Below, one piece after another: positions 16,901 to 23,923 of a stretch of 42,630 bases of DNA. The stretch is taken from assembly GCA_016210585.1 (NCBI GenBank), contig JACQTX010000204.1, positions 1 through 42,630 of the forward strand, in the 5' to 3' direction. The position numbers and the translations under genes are program-made. The DNA comes from Chloroflexota bacterium. GTDB lineage: Bacteria > Chloroflexota > Dehalococcoidia > Dehalococcoidales > JAFGLR01. Below the pieces are notes generated by a model that saw nothing but the letters and a program-made list of their open reading frames with translations, ran no database searches and was not told the origin of the DNA. Position 1 is the stretch's first letter; each line of letters starts with the position of its first letter.

Positions 16901-17044
16901 AATGGCACCATATAAGCCATTGTGGTCGGTCAGCGCCAGGGCCGGCATATCAAGCTCTTTAGCCCGGGCGACCAGCTCCTCCGGCGGCGAGGCCCCGTCC
17001 AGCAGGGAGAAATGAGAGTGGCAATGCAGCTCGATGTAGTCCAT
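13940..17044 (-). CDS. dnaE2: Error-prone DNA polymerase III alpha subunit DnaE2
   Basis: 1034 aa, the length of DnaE2 and shorter than DnaE1. The N-terminal PHP domain begins MDYIELHCHSHFSLLDGASP; PDIDIDV holds catalytic acids of the C-family polymerase; FAEYGFCKSHAASFALLAY and the C-terminal OB domain (GARVMALSSGTRVKTAGYVV) follow. The chain ends in ARNF, like the SRDF-type end of the family. DnaE2 works with ImuB in damage-induced mutagenesis. It starts 4 bases after the DUF6504-like gene. Confidence 0.92.
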   Translation of the reverse strand: MDYIELHCHSHFSLLDGASPPEELVARAKELDMPALALTDHNGLYGAIDFHKSARKLGVKPVIGVELTLSGGHHITLLARNNQGYANLCRIITKAQLDHSKGSPATDLAILGKHADGLICLSGCRKGEIPSLLFASKKEQAQMAVRKYLSIFGDNFFIELQNNLCPGDTPLCRQLVDLADTMGVRYVATNNVDYTTPDRHRLHDILVCIKNRTTLDKSGHVRRPNAEFYLKPAAEMASLFKEHPQALENTLRIASECNVDLNFAAYRFPEFPLSAGETADSYLAGLCWQKAKERYGDLSEKVRSQVSYELDLIRKLGLSGYFLIVWDIMDYARRNGIPAQGRGSAANSIIAYVLGITRVDPIRNKLFVGRFINEEMSAIPDIDIDVSTNHREKLIQYVYQKYGEEHTAMVCTYITFQARNAIREVGKVLGMPAAILDQMAKTVGAYSAREIGDDLGSLEKFRPYVTTLPWQYFLSFCKEIANFPRHLSIHVGGMIIASCPLCDIVPLERASMPGRVVCQWDKDGVEKAGLVKVDILGLRMLSLIDEAVNLVKQGHNAGFDLSRIPLDDGQVYDMICRGDTLGVFQVESRAQIQTLPRTRPRSIEDLTVEVAIIRPGPLQGNMVHPYINRRQGKEKVTYPHRILKPILEETLGVILFQEQVLQAAIAVAGFSPGEADSLRRAMSHKRSRQAIEDMRQRFLEGAQRNNIGEDVATRVFDTLKGFAEYGFCKSHAASFALLAYESAWLKYYYPAEFYAALLNNQPMGFYTPEVIVGDAKRHGVPVLPVDINHSQGRCTVERSKLRLGFCYVKEMGETAIDDMEQARGAASFLSLEDFYRRTRLGRAEIENLILAGAMDSFNVPRRQLLWELGELEQAGRDTLALEYHTYQVPLPGMTDWEKLAAEYSVQGLSARLHPMQLIRSTISGDGILTGARVMALSSGTRVKTAGYVVCRQAPATAKGHVFLTIEDETGLLNIVLRPDVYQKYRYIVRTEPLLVIEGVLQKKEGISNIIAKQVIPLQEHATAASAAPRARNFC

Positions 17045-17048
17045 GGGC

Positions 17049-17303
17049 TCAGTCCCGCAGCTTGCTCAGATACCACCTGCCGGCTACCAGGTCATGGTAG
17101 ATGTCATAGACCAGCCCTTGCGCTGTCTCAACTCTGAAATAGTCGCGCCGTATTTCTTCAGCCCACCAGCCATCGGCTATCCGCCAGTGCTCATAGATAC
17201 TGAGCACCCGGTGCATACGGCCATTCCGCTTGAGGTTGAGCGGCTTACCGTCACTATCTGTTTTGACCTCTATTTCTGGCAGACTGCCTGTTTGTCCGGT
17301 CAT
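17049..17303 (-). CDS. DUF6504-like small protein (detached ImuB tail domain)
   Basis: 84 aa, start overlapping the imuB stop by 4 bases and ending 4 bases before dnaE2. The core RVLSIYEHWRIADGWWAEE followed by RDYFRVETAQGLVYDIYHD and GRWYLSKLRD is the pattern of the DUF6504 domain, which in many actinobacterial ImuB proteins is the C-terminal extension. Here it is a separate, translationally coupled gene. Its tight packing between imuB and dnaE2 suggests it bridges the two proteins (inference). Confidence 0.72.
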   Translation of the reverse strand: MTGQTGSLPEIEVKTDSDGKPLNLKRNGRMHRVLSIYEHWRIADGWWAEEIRRDYFRVETAQGLVYDIYHDLVAGRWYLSKLRD

Positions 17304-18505
17304 TCTACCGCCTCCCGCTCACTGGCATCTTTCAGGGCAAAACGGCGCTCCGGGATGAAGGCCGTCGGGTCCTTTATGACTATCTGTTTGAGTGGCTGAT
17401 AGCCAAATCTTAGCTTTAGCTCGCCGGTCAGCCGGTCAAGCTCACGCCTGACTCTTTCGTGAGGCCACAAAGTAGGATGCTTGCCAGGCTCCTTCGTGAG
17501 CCAGAGGGAGATGGTCATACCTGATACTGGTGCCGGAAATTCTCGGCTCTCCAGCCAGGTTTCCAGGCGTCTCACGATGACATCGCTGGCAATAGTAGCC
17601 TCTTTCAAGGGCAGCCTTTGCGCTTCTTGTGTCCCGGACGCAAAGCTCAATCTGACCGTGATTTCACGGCAGAGCTTGCCATGCGCTTTCACGTCAGCAA
17701 GAAGCTTTCCCAGCACGGCGTCACCTGCCCGCAATATATCCAGGTAGCTGTCTATCGGCGGGTCAAACTCGATGGTATCCTCTACAATCTGAGGCTTCTT
17801 CCGGGGAATGAGCGGAGTAGGGTCAATCCCGTGCGACAGGTTGTGAAGGGTCATGCCTTCGCTGCCGAACTGGGTGACGAGCATTTCCCGTGGGAACCGG
17901 GAAAGCTGGCTGATAAAACGGATGCCCAGGAAACGCAGCCGCTCTTTGGCCTCATCGGAGCAAGGCAATAAATCTATCGAGAAAGAAGCGATGAAGTCCC
18001 GCTCTCTTCCCGGTGCCAGGATAACTGAAGCTTCCGGCGTGGCTACCAGGGCTGCCGCATGAGCGAAGAACTTGCCGCCGCTTATGCCGGCAGTGGCATC
18101 CAATCGGGTATCAGCACGTATTCTGGATACCATGTCACGGGTCAGTACCGCTTCATTTTGGACTCCGGCGACATCAAGACAGGCACAGCCGGGCTTCTCG
18201 GCATCTATTATGGGGCTGAAGTTTTCCAGGACGCTGAGCACTTCCTCATAAGCCTGCTCATACCGCTTCCCGTCCGCTGGCAAGAACTTCGCTTCGGGAC
18301 AAAGAGCATAAGCCTGGCGCAGTGACATGACACGGGCAACACCGGAGGCAGCCGCCTCTGGTGAAGCATCAAGGACAGGCTTGTCCTCGAAGGGCAACCC
18401 GCCAATTACAAGTGGCTGCCCTCGCCAGTCCGGGTTATGGCAAAGCTCCACCTGGACAGGCAAGTTATTGATTACCACACAGGCAATTCTCATCATTCTC
18501 TTCAC
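17300..18505 (-). CDS. imuB: ImuB-like inactive Y-family polymerase
   Basis: 401 aa, Y-family fold: palm/fingers with LRQAYALCPEAKFLPAD, helix-hairpin-helix region FLGIRFISQLSRFP, little-finger domain after it. The catalytic acids are gone: where active enzymes have DxD, this has IACVVINNLPVQVE, and where they have SIDE it has PIIDA. Loss of these residues is the hallmark of ImuB, which acts as an adaptor that links DnaE2 to the clamp. No ImuA gene is seen upstream. First gene of the minus-strand operon with a strong promoter at 18538-18567. Confidence 0.88.
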   Translation of the reverse strand: MKRMMRIACVVINNLPVQVELCHNPDWRGQPLVIGGLPFEDKPVLDASPEAAASGVARVMSLRQAYALCPEAKFLPADGKRYEQAYEEVLSVLENFSPIIDAEKPGCACLDVAGVQNEAVLTRDMVSRIRADTRLDATAGISGGKFFAHAAALVATPEASVILAPGRERDFIASFSIDLLPCSDEAKERLRFLGIRFISQLSRFPREMLVTQFGSEGMTLHNLSHGIDPTPLIPRKKPQIVEDTIEFDPPIDSYLDILRAGDAVLGKLLADVKAHGKLCREITVRLSFASGTQEAQRLPLKEATIASDVIVRRLETWLESREFPAPVSGMTISLWLTKEPGKHPTLWPHERVRRELDRLTGELKLRFGYQPLKQIVIKDPTAFIPERRFALKDASEREAVE

Positions 18506-18537
18506 CAGTAATGATACACTTGTTCTAGCAATTATAG

Positions 18538-18567
18538 ATTATATCTCTGCCTTTTCCCTTTCGTCAA
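18538..18567 (-). promoter_or_regulatory. Sigma-70 promoter of the imuB-dnaE2 operon
   Basis: On the minus strand TTGACG (18562-18567) and TATAAT (18538-18543) are separated by 18 bases, 33 bases upstream of the imuB start. Just downstream, 18513-18526 (GATACACTTGTTCT) matches the right half and part of the left half of a Gram-positive-type LexA box (CGAAC-N4-GTTCG). The promoter is convincing; SOS control is only a weak suggestion. Confidence 0.7.
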
Positions 18568-18823
18568 GAGAGGGGCATGGCCCCGGAATCAGCGATTGGC
18601 TTTACGGAAGATGATTTCGGGCAAATTCTTAGCTTCCAATCGCTATTTTGGGTGGGGAGGTGTATGTAACGGTAGGCGTCGAGGTGGGCGCCTCAGGAAA
18701 AGTGGGGGGCTAACCGTGGCTTACATAGCGTATTCAATCTTGGCAGATAGGGCGCGAGGAGGAAATGCTTCTCGAATCCAACAAAGTTAACAAGTGTGAC
18801 CTTGTCACTGGCTGGTTACCACG

Positions 18824-18843
18824 GGGCGGGTTAGAACCCGCCC
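18824..18843. terminator. GC hairpin in the junction
   Basis: GGGCGGGTT (18824-18832) pairs perfectly with AACCCGCCC (18835-18843) around a 2-base AG gap. It is followed by GCAATTTG, so the T-run is poor. It may insulate the two regions. Confidence 0.4.
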
Positions 18844-19120
18844 GCAATTTGAGCAACTGGAAGATACCTCATCTGCTCTATCTCACCAGGGCTTCGTGCA
18901 CCTGTCTTACCAAGTATCTCTCTTTGGCGTGAATTCCGTGTCCCCCACCGTGTAACTGGATGAGGGTGATAAGCTTGTCCTTAGCCTCATAGCCGAATAC
19001 CCCAAACAATCATACCTAAAACTTAGCTTTTTGATAATCTACTGTGATTGCCATTCTTATAAAGATGTGGCTAATCACATAGCGAGAATCCACGGACTAC
19101 GCTTTCGGACAGACGCTTGC

Positions 19121-19149
19121 TTGACAATGCGGGAAGCGCAGGGTAACAT
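19121..19149 (+). promoter_or_regulatory. Sigma-70 promoter of the FAD oxidoreductase gene
   Basis: TTGACA (19121-19126), 17-base spacer, TAACAT (19144-19149), 75 bases before the start codon. Confidence 0.55.
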
Positions 19150-19223
19150 CGTTATTACTTCCAGTATTTGCAGACCTGGCCTTCAAAGCTGATTTCAAAA
19201 CTAAGTTGACAAGGAGTCCTGAG

Positions 19224-20510
19224 ATGCCTAATAGAGTAGTTGTTGTGGGTGGTGGTCTCAGCGGCTGTGCCGCGGCAGTGTCAGCTGCCAGAGCCGGAGC
19301 ACGAGTCACCCTGCTCGAGCGGATGGAGCTTCTCGGAGGCTGTGGGCTACTTGCGGGTAGAGTGGACCAGCGGTACTTCCCGGTCAGGGAAGAGTTACGG
19401 CTGATGGGTGGAGACGACATCTTTCGCTTGCTTGATAGTTGCACCCTCCACGAAAAGGTGGAATTTCCCTGGCCAAAACCCGGGGCAACCAAAACAATAT
19501 ACGACGTCACCAGGCTCGACCCTGTCTTGAAGAAACTTATGGATGAGATTGGTGTCGAGGTGCGATTGCAGTCGCGGGCAAAAGACGTTAGGATGGTCGG
19601 GCAGCGCCTTCAGGCGGTCACATTGGATGATAAGTCCTTGGTGAACGGAGACGTCTTCCTTGATTGTACCGGCGCCGTGGGACCTACCGGAAACTGCAAG
19701 CGGTACGGCAGTGGATGTGTTATGTGCATCATGCGTTGCCCGTCATTTGGTGACAGAGTCAGCATCGTAGCCAAGGCCGGTGTTAAGGAGTTAAAGGGGA
19801 AAAAGCCTGATGGGTCAATTGGTCCCAGGGGAGCTTCTTTTAGTTTGCTGAAGGAAAGTATGAGCCCTGAATTGAGACAGGAAATGGAGCGCGAAGGTTT
19901 GGTAGCGGTGCCACTGCCGCAGGAGATGGTTGATTACAAGCGTACCGACAATATCACCGCCAGCATGAATATTGACAGGGGTTTTGCGGAACATATAGTG
20001 CTGGTTGACACCGGGGCGTATGCCAAGAGCATTGCTACGGGGTACCGGACGCTATCGGAACTGAGGAAACTACCTGGCCTGGAGCGGGCGATATTCGCTA
20101 CTCCTTACGCCGCGACACTGGGCCTTTACGTGTCGTTTATGGCGCTTTCGCCGAGGGGTGCGGCGCTTAATGTCCCAGGCATTGAGAACCTCTTCGTGGC
20201 TAGTGAGAAACTGGGTATTAGCGGCATCGGCGAAGTCATAGCAACGGGCGTGGTGGCCGGGCACAATGCGGCTCGAAGGGCGGCCGGCGTGGCTCCCCTA
20301 ATTCTGCCCAGAACGACGATGTTGGGGGACTTCATTGGCTATGTTAAGGAGAGGTGGAATACTGAGGAGGGACTAAAGTCCAGGTTCCATTTGCTGCCTG
20401 GACCTTACTTCACCAGAGCTGTCGAGTCCGGCTTATACACTGAAGATAAGAGCTCGATACATCTGCGGATGGAGCAGGGCGGTCTGTTGAATATTCTTGG
20501 CCCTTTGTAG
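19224..20510 (+). CDS. FAD-dependent oxidoreductase
   Basis: 428 aa from ATG 19224 with AAGGAG at 7 bases; upstream TTG 19206 is not needed. The N-terminal dinucleotide fold RVVVVGGGLSGCAAAVSAA and LLERMELLGGCG bind FAD. A Cys cluster GCVMCIMRC (C-x2-C-x3-C) follows in the middle, and a second FAD contact is the ENLFVASEKLGISGIGEV region near the end. The family is found in anaerobes, substrate unknown; the Cys cluster could bind iron-sulfur or act in thiol redox chemistry. No membrane segments. It diverges from the minus-strand element genes and stands before the M20 peptidase group on the other strand. Confidence 0.75.
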   Translation: MPNRVVVVGGGLSGCAAAVSAARAGARVTLLERMELLGGCGLLAGRVDQRYFPVREELRLMGGDDIFRLLDSCTLHEKVEFPWPKPGATKTIYDVTRLDPVLKKLMDEIGVEVRLQSRAKDVRMVGQRLQAVTLDDKSLVNGDVFLDCTGAVGPTGNCKRYGSGCVMCIMRCPSFGDRVSIVAKAGVKELKGKKPDGSIGPRGASFSLLKESMSPELRQEMEREGLVAVPLPQEMVDYKRTDNITASMNIDRGFAEHIVLVDTGAYAKSIATGYRTLSELRKLPGLERAIFATPYAATLGLYVSFMALSPRGAALNVPGIENLFVASEKLGISGIGEVIATGVVAGHNAARRAAGVAPLILPRTTMLGDFIGYVKERWNTEEGLKSRFHLLPGPYFTRAVESGLYTEDKSSIHLRMEQGGLLNILGPL

Positions 20511-20597
20511 GCCAACAGGGTAGGGTGAAACGTCTAACGTATTCTATGAAGACTGCCTCGCCATAGATGTAGCTCGCTCGCCTCGACTGAGGATAGC

Positions 20598-20735
20598 CTA
20601 TCGGATGGCGTCTTCTCTCTCCAACTCTGGAATAATCCAGTCAAGTTCTAGTTCCCCGATCTTTTCTCTTCTTTGCAAGCCAGTGGCCACATCCCACCCT
20701 CTCGCTCCATAATACTCGTCGAGCATGGTCTCCAG
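20598..20735 (-). pseudogene. Remnant of an aldehyde ferredoxin oxidoreductase C-terminus
   Basis: About 45 codons ending at TAG (20598-20600) read LDEYYGARGWDVATGLQ...IPELERE, which closely match the last residues of the intact enzyme at 38645-40567 (LDEYYQARGWDVTTGLQ...VPELESL). The sequence upstream to 20825 does not match that enzyme. The rest of the gene is missing, so this is a decayed copy. It follows the M20 peptidase, itself downstream of an MttB-like gene. Confidence 0.75.
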
Positions 20736-20828
20736 TCGCCAAACACCTATCGCATGTTGTGTAAGCTCCATCATAGCAGGAAGTGCCACTACGAAGAATG
20801 CACCGGGAACTGACCCTGTTAGCATCTT

Positions 20829-22106
20829 CTATTGCCTGGACTTTTCCTGGTTACACAGTTCGAGAGCAATCATCGCATACAGACTGGCAGCCTTGTGCAA
20901 ATCATCCACGCCAATACGGAAATTGCCGCCGCCACTTGCCGCCGCTGGTCCGTAGGTCAAGGCGGGAATGCCTACCTCGTTGAAAACATTGGTGTCTCGC
21001 CACATGCTACATAGCGGGCCACTGCCTACTCTGGGTTTTTCGTTGAAGAGTCTGAAGTGGGAATGTTCAACAGCTTGGATAAGAGGGCCAATATTCTTGG
21101 CCTCGTAACCGTTCCGCGATACGAAGATATCTACTTGCCCCTCCAATTCCAGGGAATGCAGGAGCTCTTCAAGCTCGGCCTTGAGGGCCAGGACATCCTG
21201 GCCGGGGCTAGTCATAATGCTAACGTATATCGAGCAAAGCTCTGACGTCCTGGGCAGACGGCTCAATGTTCCGCCTCTAATAGCGCCGATAGCGACTCTG
21301 GGAATTACCGTACCGCCGGGACAAATGTAGGTATGCTTCTTTTCGTAGTCCAGAGCCCAATCTTCGAGTCTCTGGATAAGTTTCGTCATGCGCACAATGG
21401 CGTTGGGGTTACGTTCTACAGGATACGGTCTAGCGAGATAAGGGGTATAAATAGACCTCTCGCCGACCACGGTGATTTTGGTGAAGACCTCGCCCGCTTC
21501 AACCCAGGCTAGCTCGAAGTTGCTAGCCTCAGCCACCAGGGCAAAATCAGCTATAATACCGTGGGTGACAAGCCACGGTGCCCCTACTGCCCGGCCATAA
21601 AGATGCTGGGCCTCGGTCCCGTCCGGAACTGGTTCCAACGATATTTCGCCGCTCACCGCGGTAAGTAGCAGGTCACCCTTGAGCCTAGCCTTAGCCTGCT
21701 TAAGTGCTTTCCCGGCAATCAAAAAGCAGGCCAAGGGACCCTTATCATTGACGATGCCTTCCCCGTATAGCGTGTCCCCTTCTTGCCACGCACCACGGTA
21801 AATTGGCTCATTGCTATCACGTCGCGTCCAGACCTCGTCCGGCGACACCGCGACATCCATATGGCTGTTGAACAGGAGACTATACCCACCGCCAGTTCCC
21901 TCGCATACTCCCACCACATTAGGGCGGTCTTCTGTCAGGCCAAGAACCTTGGTGGGGAAACCCTCTCGTCGCAACCAGTTGGCGACAAAATCCGCCACAT
22001 CCTTCTCTCGTCCTGCGGGGCTGTCTATGTTGCCGAGGTCAAGGGCCAGTCTGGTTAGCTCTTCTCGGTCAATTTTGGCCAAGACTTCTGCTGTTTGAGA
22101 ATCCAT
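20829..22106 (-). CDS. M20-family metallopeptidase/deacylase
   Basis: 425 aa from ATG 22106 behind GGAGGGGG. The M20 landmarks are LLFNSHMDVAV (His zinc ligand), EGIVNDKGPLACFL (Asp), AVSGEISLEP (catalytic Glu region), a dimerisation domain, and DDLHKAASLY near the end. The family hydrolyses N-acyl bonds in amino acids or peptides (ArgE/DapE/carboxypeptidase types); the substrate here is not determinable. No signal peptide, so cytoplasmic. It lies 84 bases after the MttB-like gene and is likely co-transcribed with it. Confidence 0.82.
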   Translation of the reverse strand: MDSQTAEVLAKIDREELTRLALDLGNIDSPAGREKDVADFVANWLRREGFPTKVLGLTEDRPNVVGVCEGTGGGYSLLFNSHMDVAVSPDEVWTRRDSNEPIYRGAWQEGDTLYGEGIVNDKGPLACFLIAGKALKQAKARLKGDLLLTAVSGEISLEPVPDGTEAQHLYGRAVGAPWLVTHGIIADFALVAEASNFELAWVEAGEVFTKITVVGERSIYTPYLARPYPVERNPNAIVRMTKLIQRLEDWALDYEKKHTYICPGGTVIPRVAIGAIRGGTLSRLPRTSELCSIYVSIMTSPGQDVLALKAELEELLHSLELEGQVDIFVSRNGYEAKNIGPLIQAVEHSHFRLFNEKPRVGSGPLCSMWRDTNVFNEVGIPALTYGPAAASGGGNFRIGVDDLHKAASLYAMIALELCNQEKSRQ

Positions 22107-22190
22107 GGGTCAACCCCCTCCGAATAAGATGAGAGAATTTAACACTTTTGGGCATTCCTGTCAACCTAATGGAACGCTGTCCAGTCTCAG

Positions 22191-23627
22191 CTACTTCACC
22201 AAGTTCTCATCCGCCCGCCTAACTATCCTGTCCAGTTCTTTCTGCACTTCCTCGGGTAAATGCTGGGGTTGTAGCTTTTTCTTGAGCTCCTGGTATTCCT
22301 CAATCGCGCGGGCACGCAGGTCTTTTCCACCACTTGACCGCCATATTTCTAGCGGCGGAAGCAGAAACAGGTCTTGTCGTAGAGCATCGTGACAATGTCG
22401 CAAGGTATGTTTGGTATCCATGAAGTGGCCATCAGGAGCGACTTCAAGAATCTCCTGAAAAGCCAGGGTGTCATCATCAACCTTCACTCCGGAGTTGAGT
22501 CGTTTCAAAGCAGCAGTAAGGCTATTATCAATGATTAGTTGCACCGGACTGATGGCTTTAGCCACATTCAACTGCCCGGCGCCGCCCAAGATATCCCCGC
22601 CAGCTGCCGCAATTAGCATTGCCATGCGGGAACTTTCAATCATGCCCTGGCCATCTGGAATGAACGCATCGGCACCAAAACCGTAAGTGTGTACGGGTAT
22701 TCGGAAAACTTCCTTGACGAATTGTGTGCAGGCAGCCGTGCTCAGCAATGATTCAACGGTTGACTGCCCGACCTGGCCGCTGAGCATATCTATGCTGAAT
22801 GATAGTGGCATCCCGATGACTGGCGTGCCAGGCTTTATCATCTGGCTCATTGTAATCATGGCCAATATGACTACGGAAGAGAGTAGCGCCGTGCCGGCGA
22901 TGGTAATCGGCGCAGTTCCCCCAGAACTGGCCAAGCAGCCCGCCAGCAGCGGCACACCATACTGGCATATCAATAGGATTCCCGCCATGTTCCAGTCCTT
23001 AAAGCCTAGCGGCGCCAGTGACCCACCAATTACCTGTATCCTTGGCCTCTTCTTCAACTCGGCTTCGCTGCCGCTCACCGCCAAAGCAAGCTCAAACAGG
23101 TACTCAAGACTCTGCATGCCGTAAGGCTGTACCATGATGTGCTTTGAAGTATTCTCCAGCAAAAGCTTGAAGGCGTGGATATCAGCAGTTTGTGCCGGTA
23201 CATCCCTGGGTGAAGGCAAACCACAAACATTGATTTCAGACAGGATGTCTACGAGTTGAACGCATTCTCGTGTGTAACTCAGAGTCAGGTCATGGTAAGC
23301 ATTAGTCTCCGGGACGATATAAGATACAGCCCCTGTGCTGCTGCGCGTGTAGAATAGACCTTCGGGATGTGGCAAGAGATAAGAGTTCTTGTTTCCATCA
23401 GCCAGCGTCACAGAGTGCGGCACGGTGCGCAACGCATTCTCTATTATCTCTCTGGGGAAACAGACCTGCCGATTGCTGAAATCAACATTTGCCCCCAGTT
23501 TTTTCAAGATGTTCAGCCCTTTTTCGTAATTGACTCTCACACCTTTGTTGGACAGAAGATAAAGGCTCTTCTCGTAGATAGTGCTCATTTCCGCTTCAGA
23601 AAGCAATCTAAGCATTGACGTCTTCAT
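22191..23627 (-). CDS. MttB-like (non-pyrrolysine) methyltransferase, copy 1
   Basis: 478 aa from ATG 23627, 11 bases after AGGAGG; GTG 23639 is an alternative. It belongs to the trimethylamine methyltransferase MttB superfamily, but has no in-frame amber codon, so it is a non-pyrrolysine member of the kind that demethylates quaternary amines such as glycine betaine or carnitine. Features: MKTSMLRLLSEAEM start, LADGNKNSYLLPHPEG, CLASSGGTAPITIAGT, and the C-terminal GGDILGGAGQLNVAKAISP. About 83% identical by eye to the copy at 35188. No corrinoid protein gene is in the window. Substrate unknown. Confidence 0.85.
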   Translation of the reverse strand: MKTSMLRLLSEAEMSTIYEKSLYLLSNKGVRVNYEKGLNILKKLGANVDFSNRQVCFPREIIENALRTVPHSVTLADGNKNSYLLPHPEGLFYTRSSTGAVSYIVPETNAYHDLTLSYTRECVQLVDILSEINVCGLPSPRDVPAQTADIHAFKLLLENTSKHIMVQPYGMQSLEYLFELALAVSGSEAELKKRPRIQVIGGSLAPLGFKDWNMAGILLICQYGVPLLAGCLASSGGTAPITIAGTALLSSVVILAMITMSQMIKPGTPVIGMPLSFSIDMLSGQVGQSTVESLLSTAACTQFVKEVFRIPVHTYGFGADAFIPDGQGMIESSRMAMLIAAAGGDILGGAGQLNVAKAISPVQLIIDNSLTAALKRLNSGVKVDDDTLAFQEILEVAPDGHFMDTKHTLRHCHDALRQDLFLLPPLEIWRSSGGKDLRARAIEEYQELKKKLQPQHLPEEVQKELDRIVRRADENLVK

Positions 23628-23773
23628 TGGCTGAAGCACCTCCTAAAAATAGATAACGGTTTTGAATGCGAAACGATATTGGTCCCGTTGCAGTCTGCTC
23701 GAAAACATGACTGGGAGCATTGCTAAGAAGCACAGAAGTTCGTCCCCTTTGTCGGCGAAATTATATAATCGGC

Positions 23774-23803
23774 ATAATAACCTCTTAATGGTTACTTTGT
23801 CAA
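23774..23803 (-). promoter_or_regulatory. Sigma-70 promoter of MttB-like copy 1
   Basis: Minus-strand TTGACA (23798-23803), 18-base spacer, TATTAT (23774-23779). It gives a leader of about 140 bases before the gene, similar in length to that of copy 2. Confidence 0.6.
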
Positions 23804-23923
23804 GCCAAACGCTCTTCTGCCGACCGCTCTCCTGGTAGTGCAATATGGGACACTCTTGCTCCGCTACATAGTTGCATATGTGCATGAGCCGCTGGCACGA
23901 GGCTACGTTCGGAATAGGAATGA

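Larger units (their letters stand above)
18506..19120. other. Non-coding junction between the two regions
   Basis: Besides the imuB promoter this stretch has a 9-base inverted repeat (AGCGATTGG 18591-18599 with CCAATCGCT 18636-18644) and no convincing gene; an open frame at 18596-18790 has no good ribosome site or family. No tRNA or clear attachment repeat was found by eye, although this is where the gene content changes from element-like to catabolic. Confidence 0.5.

Noticed and set aside
17853-17923. ImuB segment QLSRF as a clamp-binding motif
   Set aside because: It lies in the helix-hairpin-helix region (FLGIRFISQLSRFP), where the similarity to the clamp consensus is explained by the fold.
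18596-18790. Possible 64-aa gene in the junction
   Set aside because: No ribosome site, Gly/Arg-rich low-complexity start, no recognisable family.
18660-18790. Possible tRNA 3' part (TCTCGAATCC) as an attachment site
   Set aside because: No matching acceptor stem or anticodon arm could be folded, and no direct repeat was found elsewhere in the window.
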